Source of the DNA: CAYUEN01 sp964443745
Lineage (GTDB): Bacteria; Campylobacterota; Campylobacteria; Campylobacterales; QNZT01
NCBI GenBank assembly: GCA_964443745.1
Contig: CAYUEN010000003.1
Coordinates: 35,135 to 99,134, forward strand
Reading direction: 5' to 3'
Length of the DNA: 64,000 bases
Of the stretch, positions 18,532 through 26,723 are shown piece after piece (position 1 is the first letter of the stretch; the number at the start of each line of letters is the position of its first letter). The notes below the pieces were generated by a model. The model did not search any database and had not been told where the DNA came from. It saw only the letters and a program-made list of their open reading frames with translations. The position numbers and the translations under genes were made by a program.

Positions 18532-19316
18532 TAGTTTTTCCTCTCATACGGTATCCCTCTTTTCGTATCGAGTATGAATCGACACAAAAGAGCCACCTTT
18601 TGGTTGTTGGTAGTTTCGAGTATCTCGATGGCACTCTCTTTGATAGGCTTCGGAGATCTAAAGAGCCTCTTGTAGGCTGCACTCAGCGCTTCGATCTCCT
18701 CTTTGTCGAATCTCCTGCGCAATCCCACCAGATTCAGACTCTTGACGACGGCACGGTTTCCTTCGGCCAGACAAAACGGCGGGATATCCTGCGTCACGGC
18801 GCTCGCCCCCCCGATCATCGCGTAATCTCCGATTCTGACGAACTGATGCACGGGCGTATGACCTCCGATGACGACATGGTTTCCCACTTCGCAATGGCCG
18901 GCCAGTGCGGCGTTGTTGGCGAAGATGTTGTTGTCTCCGATGACGCAATCATGCGCCACATGGGTATAGGCCATAAAGAGGTTGTTGTCCCCGATGCGCG
19001 TCTCCCCTTTGTCGTTTTCCGTTCCGGGATTGAAAAAGGCGAACTCTCTGATCGTGTTGTTTTTTCCGATCACGAGCTTCACCTCCTCTCCGTGAAATTT
19101 CAGATCCTGTGGGATCGATCCGATCGCCGCGTTTTGAAAGACGACGGTATTTTCTCCGATCTCCGTATGTCCGTGGATCTGCGCACCCTGCCGGATTTCG
19201 ACGCCGCTGTGCAGAATCGCTTTGGACGAGATGTAGGTATAGGGGCCCACGATCGCGTTTTCGTGAACAATCGCCCCCTCCTCCACGATTGCCGTGGGAT
19301 GAATATGTGCGCTCAT
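18531..19316 (-). CDS. lpxA: UDP-N-acetylglucosamine acyltransferase LpxA
   Basis: First enzyme of lipid A synthesis, transferring a 3-hydroxyacyl chain from ACP to UDP-GlcNAc. A left-handed parallel beta-helix of hexapeptide repeats covers residues 5-190, with the catalytic His in the THVAHDCVIGDNN segment (near 120-132), followed by a helical C-terminal domain. 261 residues is the standard length. Four-base overlap with fabZ upstream. Confidence 0.97.
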   Translation of the reverse strand: MSAHIHPTAIVEEGAIVHENAIVGPYTYISSKAILHSGVEIRQGAQIHGHTEIGENTVVFQNAAIGSIPQDLKFHGEEVKLVIGKNNTIREFAFFNPGTENDKGETRIGDNNLFMAYTHVAHDCVIGDNNIFANNAALAGHCEVGNHVVIGGHTPVHQFVRIGDYAMIGGASAVTQDIPPFCLAEGNRAVVKSLNLVGLRRRFDKEEIEALSAAYKRLFRSPKPIKESAIEILETTNNQKVALLCRFILDTKRGIPYERKN

Positions 19317-19759
19317 TTTTCTACGATCATCGCTTTGAGTTCCGCTTCCGTAGTCAGATTGCCGTCGACGAACGCTTCTCCGTGCAGTACCCAGATTTTC
19401 CCCTTGTGTTTGAGGACGGAGACTTTGTATTCGAGACGATCACCGGGACGTACGGGCGCTCTGAATTTGCATTTGTCGATACTCATAAAATAGACGACCT
19501 TGTTTTCGACATCTTCCTGATCCTCTTCGCTCATGCTTTTGAAAGCGAGTATCCCGCCGGCCTGTGCCATTCCTTCCACGATCATGACACCGGGATAGAT
19601 CGGATGACCCGGGAAATGACCCTGAAAAACGTTTTCACTGATCGAGACGTTTTTATAGGCGTCTATAAACTCCCCTTCTCTCAACTCCGTCACCCGGTCG
19701 ATCAGTAAAAAGGGGAATCGATGGGGAAGAATTTTCTGTATTTCGACGACATCCATCAT
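19313..19759 (-). CDS. fabZ: 3-hydroxyacyl-ACP dehydratase FabZ
   Basis: Dehydrates 3-hydroxyacyl-ACP in fatty-acid elongation and competes with LpxA for the same pool, which suits their adjacency. Hot-dog fold motifs LPHRFPFLLID (residues 10-20) and GHFPGHPIYPGVMIVE (near 48-63, with catalytic His) are present. Length 148 residues. It follows queH by 32 bases without an obvious promoter. Confidence 0.97.
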   Translation of the reverse strand: MMDVVEIQKILPHRFPFLLIDRVTELREGEFIDAYKNVSISENVFQGHFPGHPIYPGVMIVEGMAQAGGILAFKSMSEEDQEDVENKVVYFMSIDKCKFRAPVRPGDRLEYKVSVLKHKGKIWVLHGEAFVDGNLTTEAELKAMIVEK

Positions 19760-19791
19760 GGCGGCAACTCCAGCAGTAATATGGCTTAATA

Positions 19792-20877
19792 CTATCCTAA
19801 TATTACTAAATGTTCTCTAACGTCTTCGTAGATTTGGGCGTCGCAGAAGACCTGAAACTTCGCGTTTGGATCAATATCTTCAATCACGATGATTGCAGAA
19901 AGTGAGAAAAAAGTATCGACTATTTCATTTCTGGCCTTCAGCTCTTTTTCGAAAGTCGGGGGGTTAAATAAAAGATCTTTGATATTCGTATAAGATGCGT
20001 TGATTATTTGGTTGAATTTGGTCAACGGTACAAGGCGTATCTCTTCGCGATTGAGATAATAAATATCTTCAATTTTCGTAAAAATTTTCGCTTTTGTAAA
20101 TTTTCGTTTCATTGTGGAGTAGGCGAGAAAATAGGAGGGGAGAATCCGGCCGTTTTGTTTCAGCCAGCCTCCAAGCAGGCGATAGTTGAGAAATTTTTCG
20201 CGAACGATTTCATACGCTTTTCCCTCGGCTTCGAGTTCGATCCGTTTTCGGTAGAGTTCGATTCTCTCTTCGATCGATTCGGGCTGAATTTGGCCGCCGA
20301 GGGGAGAGAAGAGTTCGTCCGCCGGGCGGTTTTGCTGTTTTCGCTGCTGTTTCAGTGCGTAGAGGCAGCCGCAGTAATCTTGACGGTAGAGCCGATCCTT
20401 GCGTGCGAGCGCGAATTGTTCCTGTGTGCCGCCCTCTTTGCGAAAATCGGGTGCGACGAATCGCACGCCGTATTTCTCTGCGATCTTCTCTCCCGCGAAA
20501 AGAAGCTGTTCGATCGATTTTTTGGGGGAGGTGAGCAGTGTCGTCGTGATTCTCTCCTCGCCCAGCTCCCGCGCTTTTTTCGCCGTCGTTTCGAGCCGAT
20601 TGTCGAAACAGAGATCGCATCTGGCTCCTTTTTCCGGTTCGTTCTCGTATCCTCTGACCGCTTCGAGCCACCGCTTCGTATCGTACTCCCCTTCGATCAG
20701 ATCGATGCCGAGCATTTCGCATGAGCGCCGTACTTCAAGCAATCTTAGACGATATTCGCTATAGGGGTGGATGTTGGGATCGTAGAAAAAACCGGTGAGT
20801 CTCTCTTTCGGGTAACGCTCCCGTAGTTTCTGCAAAAAGTAGTGGCTGTCGACCGAACAGCAGATATGAACGAGCAT
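19792..20877 (-). CDS. queH: Epoxyqueuosine reductase QueH
   Basis: Reduces epoxyqueuosine to queuosine in tRNA wobble position 34; a cobalamin-independent substitute for QueG. The family signature is intact: ICCSVDS at residues 5-11, CDLCFDNRL (near 95-103) and DYCGCLYAL (near 177-185), which together bind an iron-sulfur cluster and a second metal. The start at 20877 is chosen because MLVHICCSVDS is the conserved N-terminus and the ATG overlaps the bcp stop; earlier in-frame codons lie inside bcp. At 361 residues it carries a C-terminal extension of about 150 residues beyond the core (about 200), with no known domain recognised. Confidence 0.9.
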   Translation of the reverse strand: MLVHICCSVDSHYFLQKLRERYPKERLTGFFYDPNIHPYSEYRLRLLEVRRSCEMLGIDLIEGEYDTKRWLEAVRGYENEPEKGARCDLCFDNRLETTAKKARELGEERITTTLLTSPKKSIEQLLFAGEKIAEKYGVRFVAPDFRKEGGTQEQFALARKDRLYRQDYCGCLYALKQQRKQQNRPADELFSPLGGQIQPESIEERIELYRKRIELEAEGKAYEIVREKFLNYRLLGGWLKQNGRILPSYFLAYSTMKRKFTKAKIFTKIEDIYYLNREEIRLVPLTKFNQIINASYTNIKDLLFNPPTFEKELKARNEIVDTFFSLSAIIVIEDIDPNAKFQVFCDAQIYEDVREHLVILG

Positions 20878-21347
20878 CAGCCCCGCTGCAGCGCTTCGAG
20901 TTTTTTCGAAACCGCGTCGACATGCCCTTTGACACGGACTTTCTCCCATCCCGCGACGACGGTGCCCTCGGGATCGATGATGTAGGTCGTACGTACCACA
21001 CCCATATACTCCCTTCCGCACATCTTTTTAAGCTGCCAAACGCCGTAGGTTTGGAGCGTCTCTTTGCTCTCGTCCGAGAGGAGCGTGATGCCAAGCCCCT
21101 TCTTTTCGATGAATTTGCGGTGTTTTTCGGGTGAATCCGGACTCACGCCCAGAATGACCGCGTCCAGATTCTCGAATCGGGGCATCGCTTCGGTGAAATC
21201 GCACGCTTCGGTCGTGCATCCGGGCGTGTTGTCTTTGGGGTAGAAGTAGAGCACCACCCATTTGCCTCTCAAATCCCTGAGACAGATTTCCGTCTCGTCT
21301 TGGTTGGGTAGACAAAAGTCGGGTGCTTTGGTTCCGATTTCCAGCAT
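20877..21347 (-). CDS. bcp: Thioredoxin-dependent thiol peroxidase Bcp (peroxiredoxin Q)
   Basis: Reduces hydrogen peroxide and organic hydroperoxides in the cytoplasm using thioredoxin. The peroxidatic Cys is at residue 44 in DNTPGCTTEACDF, and the resolving Cys of the atypical 2-Cys form is at residue 49. Length 156 residues is standard. It lies 9 bases downstream of the aldehyde dehydrogenase gene, which suggests joint expression. Confidence 0.95.
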   Translation of the reverse strand: MLEIGTKAPDFCLPNQDETEICLRDLRGKWVVLYFYPKDNTPGCTTEACDFTEAMPRFENLDAVILGVSPDSPEKHRKFIEKKGLGITLLSDESKETLQTYGVWQLKKMCGREYMGVVRTTYIIDPEGTVVAGWEKVRVKGHVDAVSKKLEALQRG

Positions 21348-21356
21348 GGTTTCCTC

Positions 21357-22772
21357 CTAAAAGATGACAATCGATTTGATTTCCGTAAACTCTTCGAGGG
21401 CGTATTTGGGCCCCTCCTTGCCGATTCCGCTCAGTTTGCTGCCGCCGTAAGGCTGAATATCGAAGCGCACGGTCGGTATGTCGTTGACGACCACGCCGCC
21501 GCACTCGAATTCGTCGATCGCCCGCTGCGCGTGGGAGAGATCGTTCGTGAAAATCGAATATTGCAATCCGTAGGGCGAGTCGTTGATCTTCCCGATCGCC
21601 TCGTCCAGACTCCCGACCTTGACGATGGAGACGATCGGTGCGAAAACCTCTTCGCAGACGATATTCATCTCGTCCGTCACGTCGCTCATGACCGTCGGCG
21701 GGAAGATTTTCCCTTCTGCCTTTCCGCCGCACAGCGCCTTCGCTCCCTCTTCGATCGCGTTTTGGACCCATCTTTCGGCCCTGCGTGCCGCCTCTTCGTT
21801 GATCAGAGGACCCAAAAAGGTCTCGTCGTCCGCAGGGTCGCCTATTTTCAGGAGGGCCGCCTCCTGCGCCATCATCGAGGCGAAAACGTCGGCCACCTTT
21901 TCGTGGACGTAGATGCGTTGCAGGGAGATGCAGACTTGTCCGGCGTTGTAGAACGAACCGAACGCACACTTTTTCGCCGCACTCTCCAGGTCGGCGCTTT
22001 CGTCGATGTAGGTGGCGGCGTTTCCGCCCAGCTCCAGCGCGACCTTTTTGATTCCCGCCTGGGAGCTGATGATCTTGCCTACGGGGACGCTTCCGGTGAA
22101 GCTGATGATACGGGGAATATCGCTTTTGACGAGTGCGCCGCCGACTTCCGCGTCACCGTAGACGAGGCTGATCGCGTTGGGGGATCGGTGCGGGCTTTGG
22201 GTGAAGAGTTTGACGAATTTGTAGGCGGTCAGCGGCGCTTCCGGAGTCGGCTTGATAACCACGGCGTTGCCGCCGATCAGCGCGGGGCCGAGTTTGTGGG
22301 CGATGAGATTGAGGGGAAAATTGAACGGCGTGATCAATACCGCCACACCTACCGGAACCCTTTTGTAGAAGCTCATACTCTTTCGGCCGCTGGGCATCGC
22401 GTCGGAGTTGAAAGTTTCGCCATGGGATTCGATACCGGCGGCGATGGAGAGTTTGAGCGTTTCGATGCACCGTTCGACTTCGATTCTGGAAAAATGGATC
22501 GGTTTGCCCACCTCCTCCATGATCGTCCGGGCCATCTCCTCTTTCGTCTCTTCGAGTCTTCCAATCACATCTTCGAGCCAGAGCACTCTTTGCGAGAGAG
22601 GAATCTGTCTGTTTTGATAAAACGCCTTTTTCGCGATCTTCAACGCTTCCTTCGCATCGGCGGTGTCGCAGACGGGATAGACGGAGGCGACCTCGCCGGT
22701 ATAGGGGTTTTTGATCGTTTCGGTTTTCGTCTTCGTCACTTCGACGTCGCCGAAAAATATTTTCGCTTCCAT
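21357..22772 (-). CDS. NAD(P)-dependent aldehyde dehydrogenase
   Basis: Aldehyde dehydrogenase superfamily, closest in look to lactaldehyde or non-phosphorylating glyceraldehyde-3-phosphate dehydrogenases (GapN/CofA type). Motifs: TPFNFPLNLIAHKLGPAL (near residues 140-157), ALELGGNA with the general-base Glu (near 240), and the catalytic Cys in NAGQVCISLQR (near 276). The start at 22772 has AAAGGAG at 7 bases; seven more in-frame codons upstream have no ribosome site. 471 residues. First gene of the leftward ald-bcp-queH-fabZ run. Substrate uncertain. Confidence 0.88.
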   Translation of the reverse strand: MEAKIFFGDVEVTKTKTETIKNPYTGEVASVYPVCDTADAKEALKIAKKAFYQNRQIPLSQRVLWLEDVIGRLEETKEEMARTIMEEVGKPIHFSRIEVERCIETLKLSIAAGIESHGETFNSDAMPSGRKSMSFYKRVPVGVAVLITPFNFPLNLIAHKLGPALIGGNAVVIKPTPEAPLTAYKFVKLFTQSPHRSPNAISLVYGDAEVGGALVKSDIPRIISFTGSVPVGKIISSQAGIKKVALELGGNAATYIDESADLESAAKKCAFGSFYNAGQVCISLQRIYVHEKVADVFASMMAQEAALLKIGDPADDETFLGPLINEEAARRAERWVQNAIEEGAKALCGGKAEGKIFPPTVMSDVTDEMNIVCEEVFAPIVSIVKVGSLDEAIGKINDSPYGLQYSIFTNDLSHAQRAIDEFECGGVVVNDIPTVRFDIQPYGGSKLSGIGKEGPKYALEEFTEIKSIVIF

Positions 22773-22886
22773 ACAGAGTCTCCTTTTTCGCACATTGTAA
22801 CAAAAAAATGGTTTTAGTCGATATTACTACAGCCAATGAAAGGATGAAAAATCGCAACACCCAAATCCGAAAAGCTACGAAATTTT

Positions 22887-24746
22887 TTGATACTGCTTCT
22901 TTTCCCGCTCGCAGTAGCGGGAATCTATCTGATCCTCTCGGCCGACAAAGAGAGTAGAATCGAAGAGTATTTGCAAGATAGTGCCAGAAGTTTCGATGCG
23001 GAATACCATATCATTTACCGGTCATTCGATGAAAAAGCGAAAATCATCTATCGGACGGTCGTCGATACCGACGTGGTAAAATCACTTTTTGCGAACCGGA
23101 ATCGAGCGGAGCTCAATCGCCTTTTACAGCCGGTATATCAAGAATTGAAACGATATGGAGTCAAACAGTTTCATTTTCACCTTCCCGACAACCGAAGCTT
23201 TCTCCGCCTGCACGCACCGCAGCTTTACGGAGACGATCTGAGTGATTTTCGTGCGACGGTCGTCTATGTCAATACCACCCATCGACCTATCGGTGGATTT
23301 GAAGAGGGGATTTCCTCCAACGGTTTCCGTTTCGTTTTTCCCCTCCGGCAAGCAGGAGAGTATCTTGGGAGTGTGGAGATTTCGTTCGATGCGTACGTTT
23401 TGAGCGACTATTTGAGAAACGACCATATAGATACCCGATTCATCATCAACAAGGAGGCGTTGCTTCATGGCAAATATGCTCGAAGTCTTCCTTCGAACTA
23501 TCAAGCCAGCAAAATCGATAAAGATTTCGTGACGATACGAGATGTCGAGGAGAAGAGGATTCCACTGCTGCCGGATATCCGATTCCATCGTCATTATAGT
23601 GATGCGAAACTGATGAAGAAGAGTTTCGCCATCTCCCAGAAAATCGGAGAGAAGCGTTACGTCGAAAACTTCATCCCGATTCTAAATCCCGTCACGCATC
23701 GGCTCAGCGCCTATCTCGTCATCGTTTCGGATGGCAAGTATATCTCCCAGATAGAGCACAACTTCTGGATTGTCTTCACCGCTGTCGTACTCGTCCTTTC
23801 ATTGCTCGTTGCGCGCTTTGTACGCACGAAAGAGTTTCAAAGACAACTACGCAAAGAAAACCGCAAGCTTCAGACGATGATCGATTCGCTCGATACTATG
23901 ATCCTCATTACCGATGGAAGGGATACTATCGAAGTCAACCAGAAAGTTCTCGACTTTTTCGGATTTGATTCACTCGAAGAGATGACGGCAAAATATACGT
24001 GTATCTGCGACTTTTTCATCATGAAGGAGGGGTATTTCCATCTGGGAATGGTTCCGCAAGGAAGCCATTGGATAGAGGAGATCCAGAAACTGGACGAAAA
24101 AGAGCGTGTCGTCAATATGATCGGCCATGAGATGGTCGCCAAAGCATTTGGTGTCAGAGTACAAAGTTACGGTGAAAACGGCAACTATATCATCTCTTTC
24201 ACCGATGTGACGGAGATGATAATCAAACAGAGAATGCTCGAATACAAAGCGACACACGACACCCTCACCGGTATCTACAACCGTCAGAAACTCGAGGAAC
24301 TCTTTTCCAGACTTTGCCGCTACAGCGATCGCCGAAAAGAGCAAGTGGGACTTATCATGTTCGATATCGACCACTTCAAAAACATCAACGATACCTATGG
24401 ACACGATGCAGGGGACAGGGTGTTGGTAGTGATCGCGTCACTTGTGGAAAATCATATACGGGAATACGATCTCTTCGGAAGATGGGGCGGTGAAGAGTTT
24501 ATCGTCGTGATGCGATATGCCTCTGCCGAGGAGACCTATCTCAAGGCACGTTTTCTGCGCAGGGAAATCGAAAAGATGCAAATTCCGAATATCGCGAAAA
24601 TCACAGCGAGTTTCGGTGTGACGACGCTGCATCCATCCGATACGACACAGAGTCTTCTCAAACGGGTGGACGAAGCGCTCTATCAGGCGAAACATTCGGG
24701 CCGAAACTGTGTGGTGCAATACAGTTTCCAGCGCGATCCTGTCTGA
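22887..24746 (+). CDS. Membrane diguanylate cyclase with double-Cache sensor, PAS and GGDEF domains
   Basis: Predicted to make cyclic di-GMP in response to a periplasmic ligand. Order: membrane segment at the start, periplasmic dCache-like domain (about residues 30-285), second membrane segment (near 290-310), PAS-like domain (about 325-445) and GGDEF domain (about 450-612). The active site is GGEEF in RWGGEEFIVVM, with an intact inhibitory RxxD (REYD) five residues earlier, and HDTLTGIYNR opens the domain. The TTG at 22887 is the only start in frame after the stop at 22845, but it truncates the first membrane helix's basic flank. Removing one A from the A5 run at 22847-22851 would join an ATG (22844, behind AAAGG) to this frame and restore a normal N-terminus. 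Confidence 0.88.
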   Translation: MILLLFPLAVAGIYLILSADKESRIEEYLQDSARSFDAEYHIIYRSFDEKAKIIYRTVVDTDVVKSLFANRNRAELNRLLQPVYQELKRYGVKQFHFHLPDNRSFLRLHAPQLYGDDLSDFRATVVYVNTTHRPIGGFEEGISSNGFRFVFPLRQAGEYLGSVEISFDAYVLSDYLRNDHIDTRFIINKEALLHGKYARSLPSNYQASKIDKDFVTIRDVEEKRIPLLPDIRFHRHYSDAKLMKKSFAISQKIGEKRYVENFIPILNPVTHRLSAYLVIVSDGKYISQIEHNFWIVFTAVVLVLSLLVARFVRTKEFQRQLRKENRKLQTMIDSLDTMILITDGRDTIEVNQKVLDFFGFDSLEEMTAKYTCICDFFIMKEGYFHLGMVPQGSHWIEEIQKLDEKERVVNMIGHEMVAKAFGVRVQSYGENGNYIISFTDVTEMIIKQRMLEYKATHDTLTGIYNRQKLEELFSRLCRYSDRRKEQVGLIMFDIDHFKNINDTYGHDAGDRVLVVIASLVENHIREYDLFGRWGGEEFIVVMRYASAEETYLKARFLRREIEKMQIPNIAKITASFGVTTLHPSDTTQSLLKRVDEALYQAKHSGRNCVVQYSFQRDPV

Positions 24747-24760
24747 TTTTTCCGTTATAT

Positions 24761-26629
24761 CTATGAAAGCCATCTCTCCTTGTCGCTCTCTTCGTCGATC
24801 GTCTGTCCGATACTCCGGTGGAGATTCCAGTAGTAGTTGACGAAATATTTCACCTTTTCATCCGTCGGCATAAAATATCTTCCCTCTTTTCGGGCGTATC
24901 TGTGTAGAAATTCGCCGGCATCCTTTTTGTGCAGGTAGTGCAGGGCGAGCTTTTTGTAGGTTCGCATATACCAATTTTTGATACGTTCGTACGCCTCTTC
25001 GCTCATATCGATCGTAAGACGATTTTTGAAATCGAGCACGCCGCTTTCGAAAAGGCCGCTGAGGTGAATCAGCCCTTCGCAGTAGTAGGGTTCGACTTCG
25101 CCGGTCTCCTTCCATGCGATCAGGCCGACGGCACGACGGATCGTATCGTTGAGGATATGGGGTTTGAGTTCCTCCTTTTCGTGGGTGAAAAAAGCGGCGA
25201 GCCCTCCGGCGGTGGCCTTGAACTCCTCGATATTTTTGAAATTTCCCTTTCTGTTCATGACGCTTTCGGTGTCGTCGTCGATCCAGAGGATATGGCCGAA
25301 TTCATGACCGATCGTCGTGACGTTGTAGATTTCATGCCAAAGACGGGGCTTTTTGAAGAGCAGTTCGCGGCTTTGTTCCAGAAACGCTGCGGGAAAAACC
25401 TCCCTTTGGATTTTCATGAAAGGTTTAGCGCGCGCCGCTTCCAGTACATTGTCCGCGAAGGCGAAAATCTTTTTGCCCTCTTCCCGGGAGACCACTTCGT
25501 CGTTGGGGACGACCTGCGCGGAAAAAAGACCGTTGAATTCCGCTCCGTACCAGAGTGCGGGACGCCCCAGATAGAGTTGTACCTTTTCCGTGTTTTCGAG
25601 AGAGTTTTCGAAAATGGCTTGCGTATCGGGAGCTTCGGGTTTGAGCTCGGCGTAAAGCAGGGTATACATCGCCTGAATCCTGTTTTTGATCTCGCTCGCG
25701 TCGCTTCGGGGATCGGCGATCCGGAGGTCCCACTCCAATGCGACCGCTTTTCTGTAGTGGTCTTCGTAGTACTCCAGTGGATGGCCGATCTGCAGCGGTA
25801 CGGTGATCTTCATCCATTTGCGATCCACTTCGGCCCACTTCCGGATCAGTTTCGAAGTGTCCGTTTCGCCGAAGGCGTCGATGATCGCCTGCAGATAATC
25901 CAGATGCGCCTTTTTTTGCCAAAAGACGTCGTCTTCGTGGATCGAGAGATCGGCTTTGAATTTTTCGAGGGCATCGATCACCTCGGCCACCTCTTGTGCG
26001 AACGCTTCGGCGTAGGAGACGCTTTTGAAACCGCCGTCTTCTTGCATAACCAAAACCGAATAGGAGCGATCCGCTTTTTCGCCTTTGTGTCCCGTATCCA
26101 GCAGATCCTTTTCGTGCAGCATCTCGAAAATCTTCTCTTCGTCACCGTTGAAGAGCCGGTAGAGTTCGCGGTTGATACCTTCGATGATATGGGCGTTCCA
26201 ACTCGATTGCCAGCCGCTCATCGCTCTGCCCACCTCGTGTACGCCTCTTAGCAATGCCCGATAGAAAGGGGAGAGGAGTTGTGCCGCTTCGATTTCGTCG
26301 ATCAACGCCTCATGGCGTTTGAGATGAAATTCGGCGACCCACAGATAAGCCCGCTCTTTTTTTCGGATGATCTGTTCTTGCGAAAAACCTGCTTTTTTCA
26401 GCACCTGCAAAAGTGCGTCGTCTCGCAGCGAAACAAGTCGCGTGATCGCCGCCATCCTGTGTTCGCGTGTGATTTCCAGGTCGATCGACGAGAGGAAAGC
26501 GTCGATTACGTCGCGAAATTCGCTCTCTTTCTCTTCGGTGAGAATGTCGTAGAAGCGATGCAGCTCCCGCTGCTTTTGTCCGACAAGCCGATAAACCGCA
26601 TCGAGATCTTCCAAAAATTGTTTTTCCAT
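24761..26629 (-). CDS. ciaB: CiaB-family protein with a zinc-peptidase-like HEFGH motif
   Basis: Full-length homologue (622 residues) of the Campylobacter invasion antigen B family. Mostly helical; the core region has TTIGHEFGHILWID (near residues 445-458), an HExxH zinc motif with a likely third ligand Glu about 25-30 residues later in the NIEEFKATAGGL segment, a layout like the M3-type (oligopeptidase F) gluzincins. No signal peptide. The ATG at 26629 fits the conserved MEKQFLEDL start; 19 extra in-frame codons upstream cross the promoter. The family is also present in free-living relatives, so a role as a cytosolic peptidase or adaptor is more likely than host invasion. Function is inferred. 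Confidence 0.85.
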   Translation of the reverse strand: MEKQFLEDLDAVYRLVGQKQRELHRFYDILTEEKESEFRDVIDAFLSSIDLEITREHRMAAITRLVSLRDDALLQVLKKAGFSQEQIIRKKERAYLWVAEFHLKRHEALIDEIEAAQLLSPFYRALLRGVHEVGRAMSGWQSSWNAHIIEGINRELYRLFNGDEEKIFEMLHEKDLLDTGHKGEKADRSYSVLVMQEDGGFKSVSYAEAFAQEVAEVIDALEKFKADLSIHEDDVFWQKKAHLDYLQAIIDAFGETDTSKLIRKWAEVDRKWMKITVPLQIGHPLEYYEDHYRKAVALEWDLRIADPRSDASEIKNRIQAMYTLLYAELKPEAPDTQAIFENSLENTEKVQLYLGRPALWYGAEFNGLFSAQVVPNDEVVSREEGKKIFAFADNVLEAARAKPFMKIQREVFPAAFLEQSRELLFKKPRLWHEIYNVTTIGHEFGHILWIDDDTESVMNRKGNFKNIEEFKATAGGLAAFFTHEKEELKPHILNDTIRRAVGLIAWKETGEVEPYYCEGLIHLSGLFESGVLDFKNRLTIDMSEEAYERIKNWYMRTYKKLALHYLHKKDAGEFLHRYARKEGRYFMPTDEKVKYFVNYYWNLHRSIGQTIDEESDKERWLS

Positions 26630-26665
26630 CGTCTCCACCCCTAAAAAAATTCTTTCAAATGACGA

Positions 26666-26671
26666 ATTATA
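26666..26671 (-). promoter_or_regulatory. -10 box (TATAAT) for ciaB
   Basis: The minus strand reads TTAGCTATAATTCGTC; the predicted start site is about 30 bases before the ciaB ATG. It lies in the short divergent gap shared with the next rightward gene. Confidence 0.55.
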
Positions 26672-26723
26672 GCTAAACGGATCCAACTATCCCAACGATA
26701 TTCGAAAAGAAAGAGAAAAACAG

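Noticed and set aside
24761..26629. CiaB as evidence for a pathogenic host-associated organism
   Set aside because: The family is found in free-living Campylobacterota, and the sulfur respiration genes here fit an environmental lifestyle better.
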